DNA of 41,941 nucleotides from Xenococcaceae cyanobacterium MO_167.B27 (GCA_030065935.1 JASJCP010000049.1:1-41941); one strand, 5' to 3'. Positions 17,764 through 28,023 are shown, counted from the stretch's first letter. Notes: generated by a model from the sequence alone, not told the origin. Translations and numbers: made by a program.

Positions 17764-18717
17764 ATGGTGCAAGAATTACAATTACCCAATGTTTCTGTAA
17801 TTATCCCGATTTATAATGGCGAATCTGACTTACCAGACCTACTGAAATCCTTAGAAAATCAAACTTATCCTAAAGAATTAGTAGAATATTTATTAATAGA
17901 CAATAATAGCAGCGATCGGACATCGAAGATATTAGAACAAGCTACAAAAAATGCTCAAGAACAAGGCATAAATTTCCAACATTTAACCGAAAATAAAATC
18001 CAAAGTTCTTATGCAGCTAGAAATTTAGGTATTCGTCAAGCCAGTAATCAAATTTTAGTTTTTACCGATGCTGATTGTCGTCCCGATAGTCATTGGTTAG
18101 AAAAAATAGTATCAGCTTTTAGAGAGCCTTCAGTAGGAATAGTAGTAGGGGAAATAGTAGCTTATCCTGGGAACAGTTTATTAGAAAAATATGCTGACCG
18201 TAAAGAATTAATGGCGCAAAAATTTTTAGTTGAACACCCTTTTTGTCCCTATGGTCAAACTGCAAACATCGCCATCAGAAAACAGGCTTTTATAGATGTT
18301 GGTTTGTTTCGTCCCTATCTTACTACTGGGGGTGATGCAGATATTTGTTGGCGAATTCAAAAAGAAGCAAATTGGCAATTAAAATATGCTCCAGAAGCAT
18401 TTATTTCTCATCGACATCGCTCCAATTTTAAAAGCTTTCGGAGTCAGTTTCGCCGTTATGGACGCTCTAACCGCTACTTACATCAACTTCATGGTGCTAA
18501 GTTGATGCGAAAATTAACTTTAAAAGAAGTTATCTATCGTCTGAGTCGTTGGATATTAAAAGAGTTACCAAGAGATAGTATTAAGGCGATCGCTGGTAAA
18601 GCAACTTTTGTCGATCTAATTAATACTCCCATCGATCTAATTGGCTTTCAAGCTCGAACTTTAGGACAAGAAGAAAGTCAACTTCCAGAAGAAGCTAAAT
18701 ATATTGAAAGACTTTAA
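17764..18717 (+). CDS. Glycosyltransferase family 2
   Basis: This 317-residue GT-A enzyme starts with the GT2 nucleotide-binding strand NVSVIIPIYNGESDLPDLL, has the Asp/Asn segment YLLIDNNSSD, and the metal-binding DxD motif FTDADCRPDSHWLEK at about residues 101-115. A C-terminal helical segment follows (YRLSRWILKELPRDSIKAIAG), without a clear membrane span. It begins 29 bp behind the sulfotransferase and probably belongs to the same unit. Donor sugar and acceptor are not known, but the context points to a surface glycan. Confidence 0.9.
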   Translation: MVQELQLPNVSVIIPIYNGESDLPDLLKSLENQTYPKELVEYLLIDNNSSDRTSKILEQATKNAQEQGINFQHLTENKIQSSYAARNLGIRQASNQILVFTDADCRPDSHWLEKIVSAFREPSVGIVVGEIVAYPGNSLLEKYADRKELMAQKFLVEHPFCPYGQTANIAIRKQAFIDVGLFRPYLTTGGDADICWRIQKEANWQLKYAPEAFISHRHRSNFKSFRSQFRRYGRSNRYLHQLHGAKLMRKLTLKEVIYRLSRWILKELPRDSIKAIAGKATFVDLINTPIDLIGFQARTLGQEESQLPEEAKYIERL

Positions 18718-18793
18718 CTTGCTAGCTGATCGAGGCTTAATTTAAAATTTTAGGTATAATTAAAAGTATAACAATCAGTACAACTTTTTCAAG

Positions 18794-19042
18794 ATGGCTA
18801 AAGTTAAAACGGCAGTATCTCTTTCAGAAACAGTTTTATCCGAAGCTGATAAGTTAGCGCAGTCATTATCTACTTCCCGCAGTCAAATATTTGAAATGGC
18901 TTTATCAGAGTTTATTTCACGACATCAAAATCAACAGATACTTGAGCAATTGAATTCTGTATATAGTGAAAAATCTACCGAAGAAATAACACTAACTCAA
19001 CAGATGAAGCCACTACAAAAGTCTATAGTTGAAGAATGGTAA
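18794..19042 (+). CDS. Ribbon-helix-helix antitoxin of a MazEF-type pair
   Basis: This 82-residue protein opens with a ribbon-helix-helix segment (KTAVSLSETVLSEADKLAQSL, then SRSQIFEMALSEFISRH), the DNA-binding half that represses its own operon. The acidic/polar C-terminal part is expected to bind and block the toxin. It overlaps the toxin gene by 7 bp, the usual coupling that keeps the antitoxin in excess. A TATAAT box lies at 18755-18760 with a repeated GTATAA around it that could be part of the operator, although no good -35 is seen. RHH antitoxins are commonly paired with MazF-family toxins in cyanobacteria. Confidence 0.86.
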   Translation: MAKVKTAVSLSETVLSEADKLAQSLSTSRSQIFEMALSEFISRHQNQQILEQLNSVYSEKSTEEITLTQQMKPLQKSIVEEW

Positions 19043-19389
19043 TCAATCAAGGAGATATATATTGGATAGATTTAGGCGAGCCAGTAGGCACACAATCGGC
19101 TTATCGTCATCCTCATGTAGTGATTCAAAATAACGTTTTCAATTGCTCACGAATCGCCACTGTTGTTGTTTGTGCTTTAACTTCTAACTTAAAAAGAGCC
19201 AATGCACCAGGAAATATTCTCTTAGATGTTAATGAAGCTAATTTACCTAAACAGAGTGTAGTTAACGTATCGCAAATTTTCACTGTGAGTAAGGATCAGC
19301 TACAGCAGAAAATTGGTACTTTAAGCAAAGCGAGAATCGAACAAATTTTAGCTGGAATTAAATTAGTAATTGAACCAAGAGATATTTAA
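19036..19389 (+). CDS. MazF/PemK-family mRNA interferase toxin
   Basis: This 117-residue protein is a MazF-like toxin that would cut single-stranded mRNA at short sites unless held by its antitoxin. It shows the family opening INQGDIYWIDLGEP, the conserved Arg in SAYRHPHVVIQNN, the strand and Thr in VVVCALTSNL, and the conserved VNVSQIFTV segment. Length is normal and nothing is missing, so it looks active. Cleavage specificity cannot be read. It sits between a glycan cluster and the housekeeping rplY, as a single self-contained unit, and a terminator on the opposite strand follows. Confidence 0.92.
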   Translation: MVINQGDIYWIDLGEPVGTQSAYRHPHVVIQNNVFNCSRIATVVVCALTSNLKRANAPGNILLDVNEANLPKQSVVNVSQIFTVSKDQLQQKIGTLSKARIEQILAGIKLVIEPRDI

Positions 19390-19390
19390 C

Positions 19391-19422
19391 AAAAAAATAC
19401 CAGAGATCGTAGTTATCTCTGG
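19391..19422 (-). terminator. Intrinsic terminator of rplY
   Basis: An 8-bp perfect stem, CCAGAGAT at 19400-19407 and ATCTCTGG at 19415-19422, is followed on the minus strand by TATTTTTTT (19399 to 19391). It ends the minus-strand rplY transcript and also faces the convergent mazF-type gene. Confidence 0.82.
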
Positions 19423-19460
19423 CAAAAAAAATTTGAGTAATTATGTTAGGTAATAACTAG

Positions 19461-20057
19461 TTAAGCTAATGCTTCTCCTCCTTCAGTAGCAGTATCAGTC
19501 ATTTTCGCAGGAGCAGAGATGGAAAAAACAGTTTGTTCTGCATCATCTAAAGCCGTTACGCCTTCAGGAAAAATTACCTGTCCTACTGATAAATTAGTGC
19601 CAATCTCAAAATTAGACACATCAATCTTGATAGATTCGGGAATATTATCTCCAGAACAACTAATATTTAACTCAGTAAGACTCTGCTCGAAAATTCCTCC
19701 TAGTTTAACTCCTGCGGATTCCCCTACAATCTCAATAGGTACAACTAAACCCACTTTGCGATCGCCTGAAACGGAGAAAAAGCTCAAATGATGAATATTT
19801 CTTTTCCAAGGATGAGCTTGTACCTCTCTAATCAAGGCTTTTCCTTTCCAGGGAAGATCGGGGATATTAAGGTCAACTAAAGTGTTATTGATAGCTGCTT
19901 TTTTGAGCAGAATTTGAGCTTCTTTCGCATCCATAATTAAGGATACGGACTCTGCGCCATTGTGTCCGTAAAGCGCAGCAGGGATTAAGCCTTCACGACG
20001 TAAAGCTCTGGGTTTACTACCTTCTGGTCTAGTTTTACATTCAACTGTGATATTCAT
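19461..20057 (-). CDS. rplY: Ribosomal protein L25 / general stress protein Ctc
   Basis: This 198-residue protein is L25 of the longer CTC/TL5 type, which binds 5S rRNA in the 50S subunit. The N-terminal L25 domain has the conserved GSKPRALRREGLIPAALYGHNG segment (about residues 13-34) and a second beta domain that is typical of the TL5 form extends to the C-terminus, which ends in an acidic, Ala-rich tail. No frame damage is seen. The purA gene lies upstream on the same strand with 232 bp between them, so a shared promoter is possible but not shown. Confidence 0.94.
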   Translation of the reverse strand: MNITVECKTRPEGSKPRALRREGLIPAALYGHNGAESVSLIMDAKEAQILLKKAAINNTLVDLNIPDLPWKGKALIREVQAHPWKRNIHHLSFFSVSGDRKVGLVVPIEIVGESAGVKLGGIFEQSLTELNISCSGDNIPESIKIDVSNFEIGTNLSVGQVIFPEGVTALDDAEQTVFSISAPAKMTDTATEGGEALA

Positions 20058-20267
20058 AAATTTGCTCTGTTTGAAAATAAATGGTTAAACTTAACAATTT
20101 GCCGACGACAGGACAAAAGGGATGAGGAGTAAGGAGTAAATTATAGACTTCTTGCATAATTCCTCATTAATTGCTTTAGCAAGACAAGGGAGAAATTGAT
20201 TAAAAATTTACTTTTCAAGAGGTTTAATGAGGGCGGAAATGATTTCTTTTTTGCTCATCCCTCCTTA

Positions 20268-21648
<1,381 letters not shown>

Positions 21649-21897
21649 TTACACAAACTATTATTATCCCTGTTTAAGATATTTGATGTCAAACTTAATC
21701 TAGTTTTTCTACAGTCGAAAAAAATCTGATTTTGGTATTGACTTAAAAATCAAGTTTGATTATTATAGAAACTAAGTTGACTAAAAAATCATTATTAAGG
21801 ATTCGGTTAGTTATTGAAAAGGGAAGGGAACTATAACTATTAATAGTTTCACTCCTCAGAGCCAATGATTAATCTCACTACAAAAAGGAGAAATATT

Positions 21898-22872
21898 GTG
21901 AGCCAAATGACATATCCAGAGGGAAAAGATCGCATCTTAGCTGCTTTTAATCAACTTTTACAACAGTACCAGAAAGCAGAATCAAAAGTTGCGACTAAAG
22001 AAGAAGCAGCAGAAAAGATTAAAAATCAAGAATTAGTTACTAAGGCCACAGATTATACTGTCGATAATATTGTCAATGGTATGGCATTATTACAATTAGA
22101 ATTTGGTACTGCCATCAATGAATTAACAGAAAATCTAACAACAGAGTCGATTAAACTAGAAGAATTAAAGAAGGCGATCGCAGTAGAAAAAAATCATTTA
22201 CAGCAATTATCACAAGTCAGAATAGTAGCAGATACACTTCATATTTTACAACAAGAGCATCAAGGGAAACTGAGACTATTAGAAGAAAAAACAAGTAAAC
22301 AACAGGAAGAAATTACTAAAGAAACTGAAAATTATCGTAAACAGTGGGAAAAAGAACAAGCAGAATTTGACAACAGAATTCAAGAAGAAGATCGATTATT
22401 ACAGCAGAAACGAGAACAAGAAGAAGCAGATTTTCAATATGAGCTAGCGAGACAAAGAAAAATTGAAACCGATGATTATGAAGAAGACAAACGTCAACAA
22501 GAAATAGAATTAGCAGATATCAGGACAGAAAAAGAAAAGAATTGGCAAGAAAGAGAACAATATTTAGCAGATAATCTCCAAGAATTTACCGAAAATACCC
22601 AAAAAATTGCCACTTTTGAAGAAAAAATCAAAGAAGCTTATAACAAAGCTAAAGGAAATGCAATTAAAGAAGCAGAAAGAAAAGCCAAAGTAGAATCAGA
22701 CTTATTAGAAAAAGAATGGGAAGCAGAGAAACAAGGATACGAATTTAAAATCGAAGCTCTACAAGCAACTATTGAAAGACAAATTAATCAAATCAGTGAA
22801 CTAACAGCCCAGCTACAAGAAACAAATACTCAATCTCAAAACTTGGCGATGAGAGCTTTTAATAATAACTAA
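21898..22872 (+). CDS. Coiled-coil protein, first of a tandem pair
   Basis: Almost the whole protein from about residue 70 is rich in Glu, Lys, Gln and Leu, giving long predicted coiled coils (stretches such as EELKKAIAVEKNHLQQL and REQYLADNLQEFTEN). I choose the GTG at 21898 (324 residues) because AAGGAG lies seven bases before it; an ATG at 21865 would add 11 unconserved residues. The opening MSQMTYPEGKDRILAAF resembles its neighbour (AEILAAYKALEKEKK). The two genes are 30 bp apart and share the LLQLEFGTAINELTENL/LQLNFGSAVSNLSEQL block and the C-terminal QSQNLAMRAF/QVQDLAVKAI block, so they are paralogues. No membrane segment or signal peptide is seen, so it should be cytoplasmic. Function is not known. 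Confidence 0.84.
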   Translation: MSQMTYPEGKDRILAAFNQLLQQYQKAESKVATKEEAAEKIKNQELVTKATDYTVDNIVNGMALLQLEFGTAINELTENLTTESIKLEELKKAIAVEKNHLQQLSQVRIVADTLHILQQEHQGKLRLLEEKTSKQQEEITKETENYRKQWEKEQAEFDNRIQEEDRLLQQKREQEEADFQYELARQRKIETDDYEEDKRQQEIELADIRTEKEKNWQEREQYLADNLQEFTENTQKIATFEEKIKEAYNKAKGNAIKEAERKAKVESDLLEKEWEAEKQGYEFKIEALQATIERQINQISELTAQLQETNTQSQNLAMRAFNNN

Positions 22873-22902
22873 TTTTTCATTTACTTATCTCAGGGAGCAA
22901 TT

Positions 22903-23958
22903 ATGGCTATCAACTCTAAAAGTACCAAAGCAGAAATATTAGCTGCATACAAAGCATTAGAAAAAGAAAAAAAAGCCTTAGAAGCTGGAGCGAAGCGCGA
23001 AACCAAACCTACAAATAATGGCACAACTACCAAACCTAAATCTCATCAAGTAATAGGAAAAAGCTCTACTATGGAACAAACAATTAAAACTCTACAACAA
23101 TTACAACTTAACTTCGGTAGTGCTGTCAGTAATTTATCAGAGCAACTAATTGCAGAAGCTACTACTTTACAAGAAATACAAGAGTTTATTAATCAGGAAC
23201 AGCAACAATTAAAAGAACTACACAATCTTAGTAAGATAGAAGAAGATACCATTGATAATTTGATTCAACAGTATGAAGAAAATTCTAAACAATTTCAGGA
23301 AGAATATAGCCAATCCTTAGAAAATAGTCAACAGGAAATTGAAGACTTAAAAAAAGCCTGGGCGAAAGAGAAAGAAAACTATTATCGGGAAGGGAAGCAA
23401 AGAAATGAAACAAGAGAAAAAGCCAAGCACCGAGAACTAGAAGAATATCAATACAATCTTGATTTAGCTAGAGATTTAGATGAAGAAGAATATGAAAGAC
23501 AAAAGCAACTTTTATATAAAGAATTAGAAGAAACCCGCAAACAACAAGAAAAGCAATGGCAAGAAAAAGAAGAAAGTATTGCTAAACAAGAAGAAGAATA
23601 TGCTACAGCTAAACAAAAAGTAGCAGAATTTGAAGAACAGCTAAAAGCTAAAGTTAAACGGGGTGAAGAAGAAGGTAAAGGTATTGGTAATTATCAAGGA
23701 AAAGTTAAATCTGACTTGAGAAATAAAGAGATACAGGGTGAGAAACAAAATTATCAATTAAGAATTCAATCTTTAGAAGCAACAATTCAAAATCAAGAAG
23801 CAAGAATCCATAAACTATCCGATCAATTAGATATGGCACAAAAACAAGTTCAAGACTTAGCTGTTAAAGCTATTGAAGGTTCTTCTAATCGTAAGTCTTT
23901 TGAGGCTATGAAAGAAATAGCGATGGAACAAGCTAAAACACCACAAAAGAATAAATAA
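22903..23958 (+). CDS. Coiled-coil protein, second of a tandem pair
   Basis: This 351-residue paralogue has a basic, Thr/Asn-rich linker (about 33-55), then the shared globular-like block (LQLNFGSAVSNLSEQL, about 68-83), a long Glu/Lys/Gln coiled coil (about 90-320) and a basic Lys/Gln-rich end. AGGGAG precedes its ATG. It starts 30 bp after the first gene, and a strong terminator at 24061-24098 ends the unit. Tandem coiled-coil pairs of this type (as I recall, LfiA/LfiB of Anabaena) can form heteropolymeric filaments that shape the cell, but homology to them has not been shown here. It is a candidate cytoskeletal or scaffold protein. Confidence 0.84.
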   Translation: MAINSKSTKAEILAAYKALEKEKKALEAGAKRETKPTNNGTTTKPKSHQVIGKSSTMEQTIKTLQQLQLNFGSAVSNLSEQLIAEATTLQEIQEFINQEQQQLKELHNLSKIEEDTIDNLIQQYEENSKQFQEEYSQSLENSQQEIEDLKKAWAKEKENYYREGKQRNETREKAKHRELEEYQYNLDLARDLDEEEYERQKQLLYKELEETRKQQEKQWQEKEESIAKQEEEYATAKQKVAEFEEQLKAKVKRGEEEGKGIGNYQGKVKSDLRNKEIQGEKQNYQLRIQSLEATIQNQEARIHKLSDQLDMAQKQVQDLAVKAIEGSSNRKSFEAMKEIAMEQAKTPQKNK

Positions 23959-24060
23959 GTCTAGCAATCTTATTTGATTTGTGATAATTCTTCGTAGTGC
24001 GACCATCTTGGTCGCGAGGAATTCCCCACTACTAATTAATCATAAGTTTCTAGGGGTATG

Positions 24061-24098
24061 AGTAGGAATAAGTTTTACCACTATTCCTACTTTTTTTT
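24061..24098 (+). terminator. Intrinsic terminator of the coiled-coil operon
   Basis: A 10-bp perfect stem, AGTAGGAATA at 24061-24070 and TATTCCTACT at 24082-24091, runs into eight Ts (24091-24098). It is a strong plus-strand terminator. An additional small hairpin (GCGACC-ATCTT-GGTCGC) lies near 23999-24015. Confidence 0.88.
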
Positions 24099-24130
24099 AT
24101 TGCTCAATCATCAATTAACAATTAACAATG

Positions 24131-25732
24131 CTAAAAGTCTAGAACGTGGGAATTTAAGCCTAAATCTGCTATAGAACGAGATGTAGTTTCTGCTTTAACG
24201 CGATCGCGAAATGCTCCTATTTGTAACATAGATTTTCCTTGATATCTAGTAGAAAATGCCTCGGGATATAGCGATCGCACTTGGGTTTCTTGGTTGTTGT
24301 TTTCTATTTCTACTAAAACTCGATATTTAATATTAAAGTTATTGCTGTTTAAAGAAGAAACTACATCAGATAAGCTACTAACCTGTCTATTATTATTGGG
24401 ATTTATATTAGATACAGTTAAGGTATTACTTTCTGGGGGGATTTCTTCTCTAGGAGCCAAAAAGACTAATTCTTTAGGAGGAGTATTAGTTACAGGATTG
24501 GTAATTTCTGGTGGTGGTGGTAAGGTTTCCTGACTATTAATGGCGGAACTAGAAACAGTATTATTGTTTGGTAGTGTATTAGTAGAGCGTTCTTTAAGAG
24601 GAAACTGTCTCAAACGAGAGAAGCCATCACTTAGGGGGTTTTCTGTTGCTGGTGTTATGTTGTTACTGCTGATAACAGTAGAACTTATGCCACCGCTAAA
24701 ATCAATATTACCTTGTATCCGTCCTGCAACTTTTGTCCCTACTGCGGGAATTGGGTGACTGGTGACATTTTGAATATCAAATTTACCATTTCTGTTAAAA
24801 CTGTTTTCTCCTGGTTCTGTTTTAGTACCCAGATCTGCGCGAGAATTAGAGATGGCTACTAATCCGTATTCTTCAGAATTAGTAATTTTATTACTCCGCA
24901 AGATAGCCTGAGAATTGCCCTCTAGAATAACACCAATGCGATTACCACTAAAACTGTTACGGTGTAGAATAGGGGCTGCATTCTGAACAATGCTAACTCC
25001 GAAACCAGTCTTCTCAAACTCATTATCTGTGACTTGAGGTTGGGATGTGCCATAAACTAACAAGCCATTACCCAAGTTGAGATAAAAATAGTTATTGGCA
25101 ATAACAGGGTTGCTTTTTCCATTTACCGAAACCCCCGTATTACCATTACGAGTAAAAGTATTGTGGGTAAGTTTGGGGTTAGCTGACTCAATCCACAAAC
25201 CATGTCCCCTACTATGGGGATTAGTTACAGTTATTCCTGTGATTTCTGGTGTATCTTTGACAACTGCGATAGTAACATTTTGTCCTGCTCCAGTGGGACT
25301 ATTAAAAGAACCACTACCCTTAATAATTGTATTGTATCCTTTGCTTGTAGGAGTACCTTGCAGCCTAATATTGCTTTTAATAATCAGGGGGAATACTTCT
25401 CCTGTAGCTTCGCTATAAGTACCAGGAGCGAGGGCAATAGTAGTATTAGGTTGAGCAATTCGTAAAGCTTGGGTAATAGTTTTGAGGGGTGCAGCTTGAC
25501 TTCCTAATGCGGTATCCTTACCTCGGTGGGGATGAACATAGATAGTATTAGTTGTAACTTTTTCTTGCTGCTTAATATTGCTTTGTTGCGCTGGAGAGGG
25601 GTTAGAAAAGATTAAGATCTTTCCCATAGATACAGGAATCATCGCAGCTAGAATTAAACCCCACTTGCTCATTATTCGGTTATTTTTTCGGTTTTGATGC
25701 TGTTGAAGCCTATTGCGATCGCATAATCTCAT
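24131..25732 (-). CDS. Secreted DUF1565 beta-helix protein with C-terminal SPOR-like domain
   Basis: This 533-residue protein starts at the ATG whose ribosome site is AAGGAG seven bases away, giving an unusually long, basic N-region (about 20 residues) before the hydrophobic signal (WGLILAAMIPVSMGKILIF). Then comes a DUF1565 domain (YVHPHRGKDTALGSQAAPLKTI, about 70-92) and a right-handed beta-helix of short repeats (IRLQGTPT, LTHNTFTRNGNTGV, PVIANNYFYLNLGNG and so on, about 120-310). A Pro/Ser/Asn linker (about 350-460) leads to a C-terminal region (MLQIGAFRDRVKAETTSRSI) that resembles a SPOR peptidoglycan-binding domain. It should act in the periplasm or at the wall. The exact substrate is unknown. 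Confidence 0.82.
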   Translation of the reverse strand: MRLCDRNRLQQHQNRKNNRIMSKWGLILAAMIPVSMGKILIFSNPSPAQQSNIKQQEKVTTNTIYVHPHRGKDTALGSQAAPLKTITQALRIAQPNTTIALAPGTYSEATGEVFPLIIKSNIRLQGTPTSKGYNTIIKGSGSFNSPTGAGQNVTIAVVKDTPEITGITVTNPHSRGHGLWIESANPKLTHNTFTRNGNTGVSVNGKSNPVIANNYFYLNLGNGLLVYGTSQPQVTDNEFEKTGFGVSIVQNAAPILHRNSFSGNRIGVILEGNSQAILRSNKITNSEEYGLVAISNSRADLGTKTEPGENSFNRNGKFDIQNVTSHPIPAVGTKVAGRIQGNIDFSGGISSTVISSNNITPATENPLSDGFSRLRQFPLKERSTNTLPNNNTVSSSAINSQETLPPPPEITNPVTNTPPKELVFLAPREEIPPESNTLTVSNINPNNNRQVSSLSDVVSSLNSNNFNIKYRVLVEIENNNQETQVRSLYPEAFSTRYQGKSMLQIGAFRDRVKAETTSRSIADLGLNSHVLDF

Positions 25733-25866
25733 AACCTTTCTCCTTAAATCTACATTACTTTTTAAACATCACATCTAGTTGAAAGCCACATTTGCGTTCG
25801 GTACCAAATAACGTATAATTGCGAGAGTTTAAATTTGGATCAATTTTGTAAATTCAGTTGAATTAA

Positions 25867-26604
25867 GTGAAATTATTTGTTTATCACACTCCTGAACTGA
25901 CCCCCGAAGATAGCCTCCCCGATTGTGCTGTCGTAATTGATGTTTTACGTGCTACTACCACCATTGCCACTGCTTTAGATTCTGGTGCTGAAGCTGTACA
26001 AGCTTTTAGTGATATAGACATACTCATGGAAAAATCAGAAAATTGGCTGCCAGATAAACGCTTGCGGGCTGGTGAAAGAGGCGGTGAAAAAGTCGCAGGT
26101 TTCGATCTTGGTAACTCCCCTCTCGATTGTGTTCCTGAAGTAGTAGCAGATAAACGTTTATTTCTCACTACCACTAATGGTACTCGCGCCCTTCAAAGGG
26201 TAGCACAAGCACCTATTGTTATTACGGCTGCCCAGGTCAATCGTCAAGCAGTTGTTAACTATTTGTTAGAAAAACAACCATTAACTGTATGGTTAGTAGG
26301 TTCGGGATGGCAAGGTAGTTATTCTGTAGAAGATACTGCTTGTGGTGGTGCAATCATAGAATTATTAGTAGAACAAGGTAAGATGTCTTTAGAGGAAATT
26401 GCAGGAAATGACGAAGTAATTGGGGCATTTTCTCTTTATTCTCAATGGCAAGACGATCTTGTAACTATGTTCCACAAGTGTAGTCATGGGCAACGTCTTT
26501 TACTACTAAATTGTCATGAAGACCTAGAATACTGTGCCAAAACAGATATTATGGATGTTTTACCTATTCAAAAAGACCCAGGAGTTTTAGTTAAGCAAAG
26601 TTAG
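25867..26604 (+). CDS. comB: 2-phosphosulfolactate phosphatase family protein
   Basis: This 245-residue protein matches the ComB family (2-phosphosulfolactate phosphatase of coenzyme M synthesis in archaea), which is also widespread in cyanobacteria, where no coenzyme M is made and the substrate is unknown. Visible family segments are [46 protein letters not shown] and [10 protein letters not shown], with an acidic metal site. The start is a GTG at 25867, because [20 protein letters not shown] is the typical beginning and no in-frame ATG is near. The gene faces away from the DUF1565 gene. Confidence 0.9.
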   Translation: MKLFVYHTPELTPEDSLPDCAVVIDVLRATTTIATALDSGAEAVQAFSDIDILMEKSENWLPDKRLRAGERGGEKVAGFDLGNSPLDCVPEVVADKRLFLTTTNGTRALQRVAQAPIVITAAQVNRQAVVNYLLEKQPLTVWLVGSGWQGSYSVEDTACGGAIIELLVEQGKMSLEEIAGNDEVIGAFSLYSQWQDDLVTMFHKCSHGQRLLLLNCHEDLEYCAKTDIMDVLPIQKDPGVLVKQS

Positions 26605-26640
26605 CTTTTAGCTTTAATTATCAACTTCTAAATTCAAAAG

Positions 26641-26664
26641 TAATAAGTAATAAGTAATAAGTAA
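26641..26664. repeat. Heptad repeat (TAATAAG)3
   Basis: Three perfect copies of TAATAAG at 26641-26661 followed by TAA lie after the comB gene. Nearby is the motif ATCTCAACTATCGCTCTTAA (26702-26721), which also occurs upstream of ftsI at 2204-2223; the identity is 21 bp in all. Confidence 0.85.
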
Positions 26665-26769
26665 CAACAATTAATCCCCTATTTCCTATTCCCTATTCCC
26701 GATCTCAACTATCGCTCTTAATCCCTAGCTAACTACTTAGTTTTAGAGATATCTTTACTTCAGAATAAT

Positions 26770-27183
26770 TTAAGGTTCAATCCGAAGCATTCTTCCTTGT
26801 TGATCTGTATGATAAACCCAAGTTTGATCGTCTCCAGAGACAAAAACTCGCCACCCTGGAACTAGAGCTTGAGTACAAAACTCATCTTCTTGGGCTAAAT
26901 CCAAGCATCCATTAGACCACAGTTCCCGTCGCGCTTTGGTAATAGTTAATTCATTGGGGGAAATTTGGGTTTTTTTGGACAAATCGCTGAGAACAGCTTG
27001 CGCCACACTCTCTGGTAAATCGGGGTTTTGATTTTCAATAGCAGTGGTATTTTTCATCGTTGAATTATCGCAGCCAGCAAGAGCGATCGCCTCAAAAGCA
27101 ATTCCTAGCATCAGAATCGGAATTAAAAAAAACTTAACTGAGGCTGGAACAAATCTATTTTTAGCTTTTATTGTCTTTATCAT
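26770..27183 (-). CDS. Small lipoprotein-like secreted protein
   Basis: This 137-residue protein has a basic start (MIKTIKAKNRF), a hydrophobic segment to about residue 36, and a lipobox-like site ending LAGC at about residue 38, so it is probably lipid-anchored. The mature part has two cysteines (NGCLDLAQEDEFC) that may form a disulfide, and a compact end (GWRVFVSGDDQTWVYHTDQQGR). This mature domain resembles cyanobacterial proteins of unknown function that I cannot name. It stands alone, convergent with comB. Confidence 0.72.
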   Translation of the reverse strand: MIKTIKAKNRFVPASVKFFLIPILMLGIAFEAIALAGCDNSTMKNTTAIENQNPDLPESVAQAVLSDLSKKTQISPNELTITKARRELWSNGCLDLAQEDEFCTQALVPGWRVFVSGDDQTWVYHTDQQGRMLRIEP

Positions 27184-27343
27184 CTTGTATATTACCCAGT
27201 TTATTCTTGTTGTATGTTTCCCAGTTTATTGTTCTTTGTTTTTAGTTGTCGATCCAGACTAAAAAGTTCCAGGGAATAGGGAATAAACGGAACAGTGTTA
27301 TGTTTTTTTACAGGGAAACAATTAGTTAAAAATAGAGATTATT

Positions 27344-27946
27344 ATGGCTTCTTGGCGCGATCGCTTGAATAAGTTTTCAGGAAAAACCCGTTTTGTTGTC
27401 ACTCGCATTTTTATTCATCTAGGAGGACAGGAGGCGACACCCATTTTAGGAGTTCTCAACCGTGTAGCTAGAGAAGCAATAGAAACAGACGGAGACATGG
27501 AAGTCTTGGGAGAGGGGTTAGTAAGAGTATGTGAAACTTTGTTACAGATGAATACTTATTGGCAATCTGCTGGCAATGAAGGGGAAGTATTTTGGAATGA
27601 AGGACAAGCAGGAGACTATGTCAACGAATTATATACAGATTCTTCTCAAAGATATATGAGTGAACCAAGTTTAAGTGAACCCCTGACAGAAAATGATTCC
27701 TTGACTTTACCAATCACTAGCAATGTGGTAGTGATGCTAGGAGTTGCTTTTGAGGGAGAATCCCCCGATATAGAAACTAATCTTGCAGATATAGAAGCTC
27801 TCCAATATGGACTCAAAGCTTTAATCAATCTCCATTATCAAGAAAGATTACGAGCTATTCAAATTCACTTTTCTCCAGCACAATTGGGAGAAGAACTAAC
27901 TAACGACCAGTTACTAGCTCATTTTCCTGAGTTAATACCGTTGTAA
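27344..27946 (+). CDS. DUF1517-like protein
   Basis: This 200-residue soluble protein has an N-terminal helical part (SWRDRLNKFSGKTRFVVTRIF) and a C-terminal segment (VVVMLGVAFEGESPDIETNLADIEALQYGL... FSPAQLGEELTNDQLLAHFPEL) that recalls the DUF1517 proteins of cyanobacteria and plants. The match is from pattern memory, so the family name is tentative. No membrane segment is seen within this frame. The next gene starts 78 bp downstream on the same strand and may be co-transcribed. Confidence 0.6.
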   Translation: MASWRDRLNKFSGKTRFVVTRIFIHLGGQEATPILGVLNRVAREAIETDGDMEVLGEGLVRVCETLLQMNTYWQSAGNEGEVFWNEGQAGDYVNELYTDSSQRYMSEPSLSEPLTENDSLTLPITSNVVVMLGVAFEGESPDIETNLADIEALQYGLKALINLHYQERLRAIQIHFSPAQLGEELTNDQLLAHFPELIPL

Positions 27947-28023
27947 GGAGTAATAACCGTAAGTCTATGATTGGAGTAAAGTTCTACAATCGAAACCAGA
28001 TAGAATAAAAGATTTTTTGTTTT

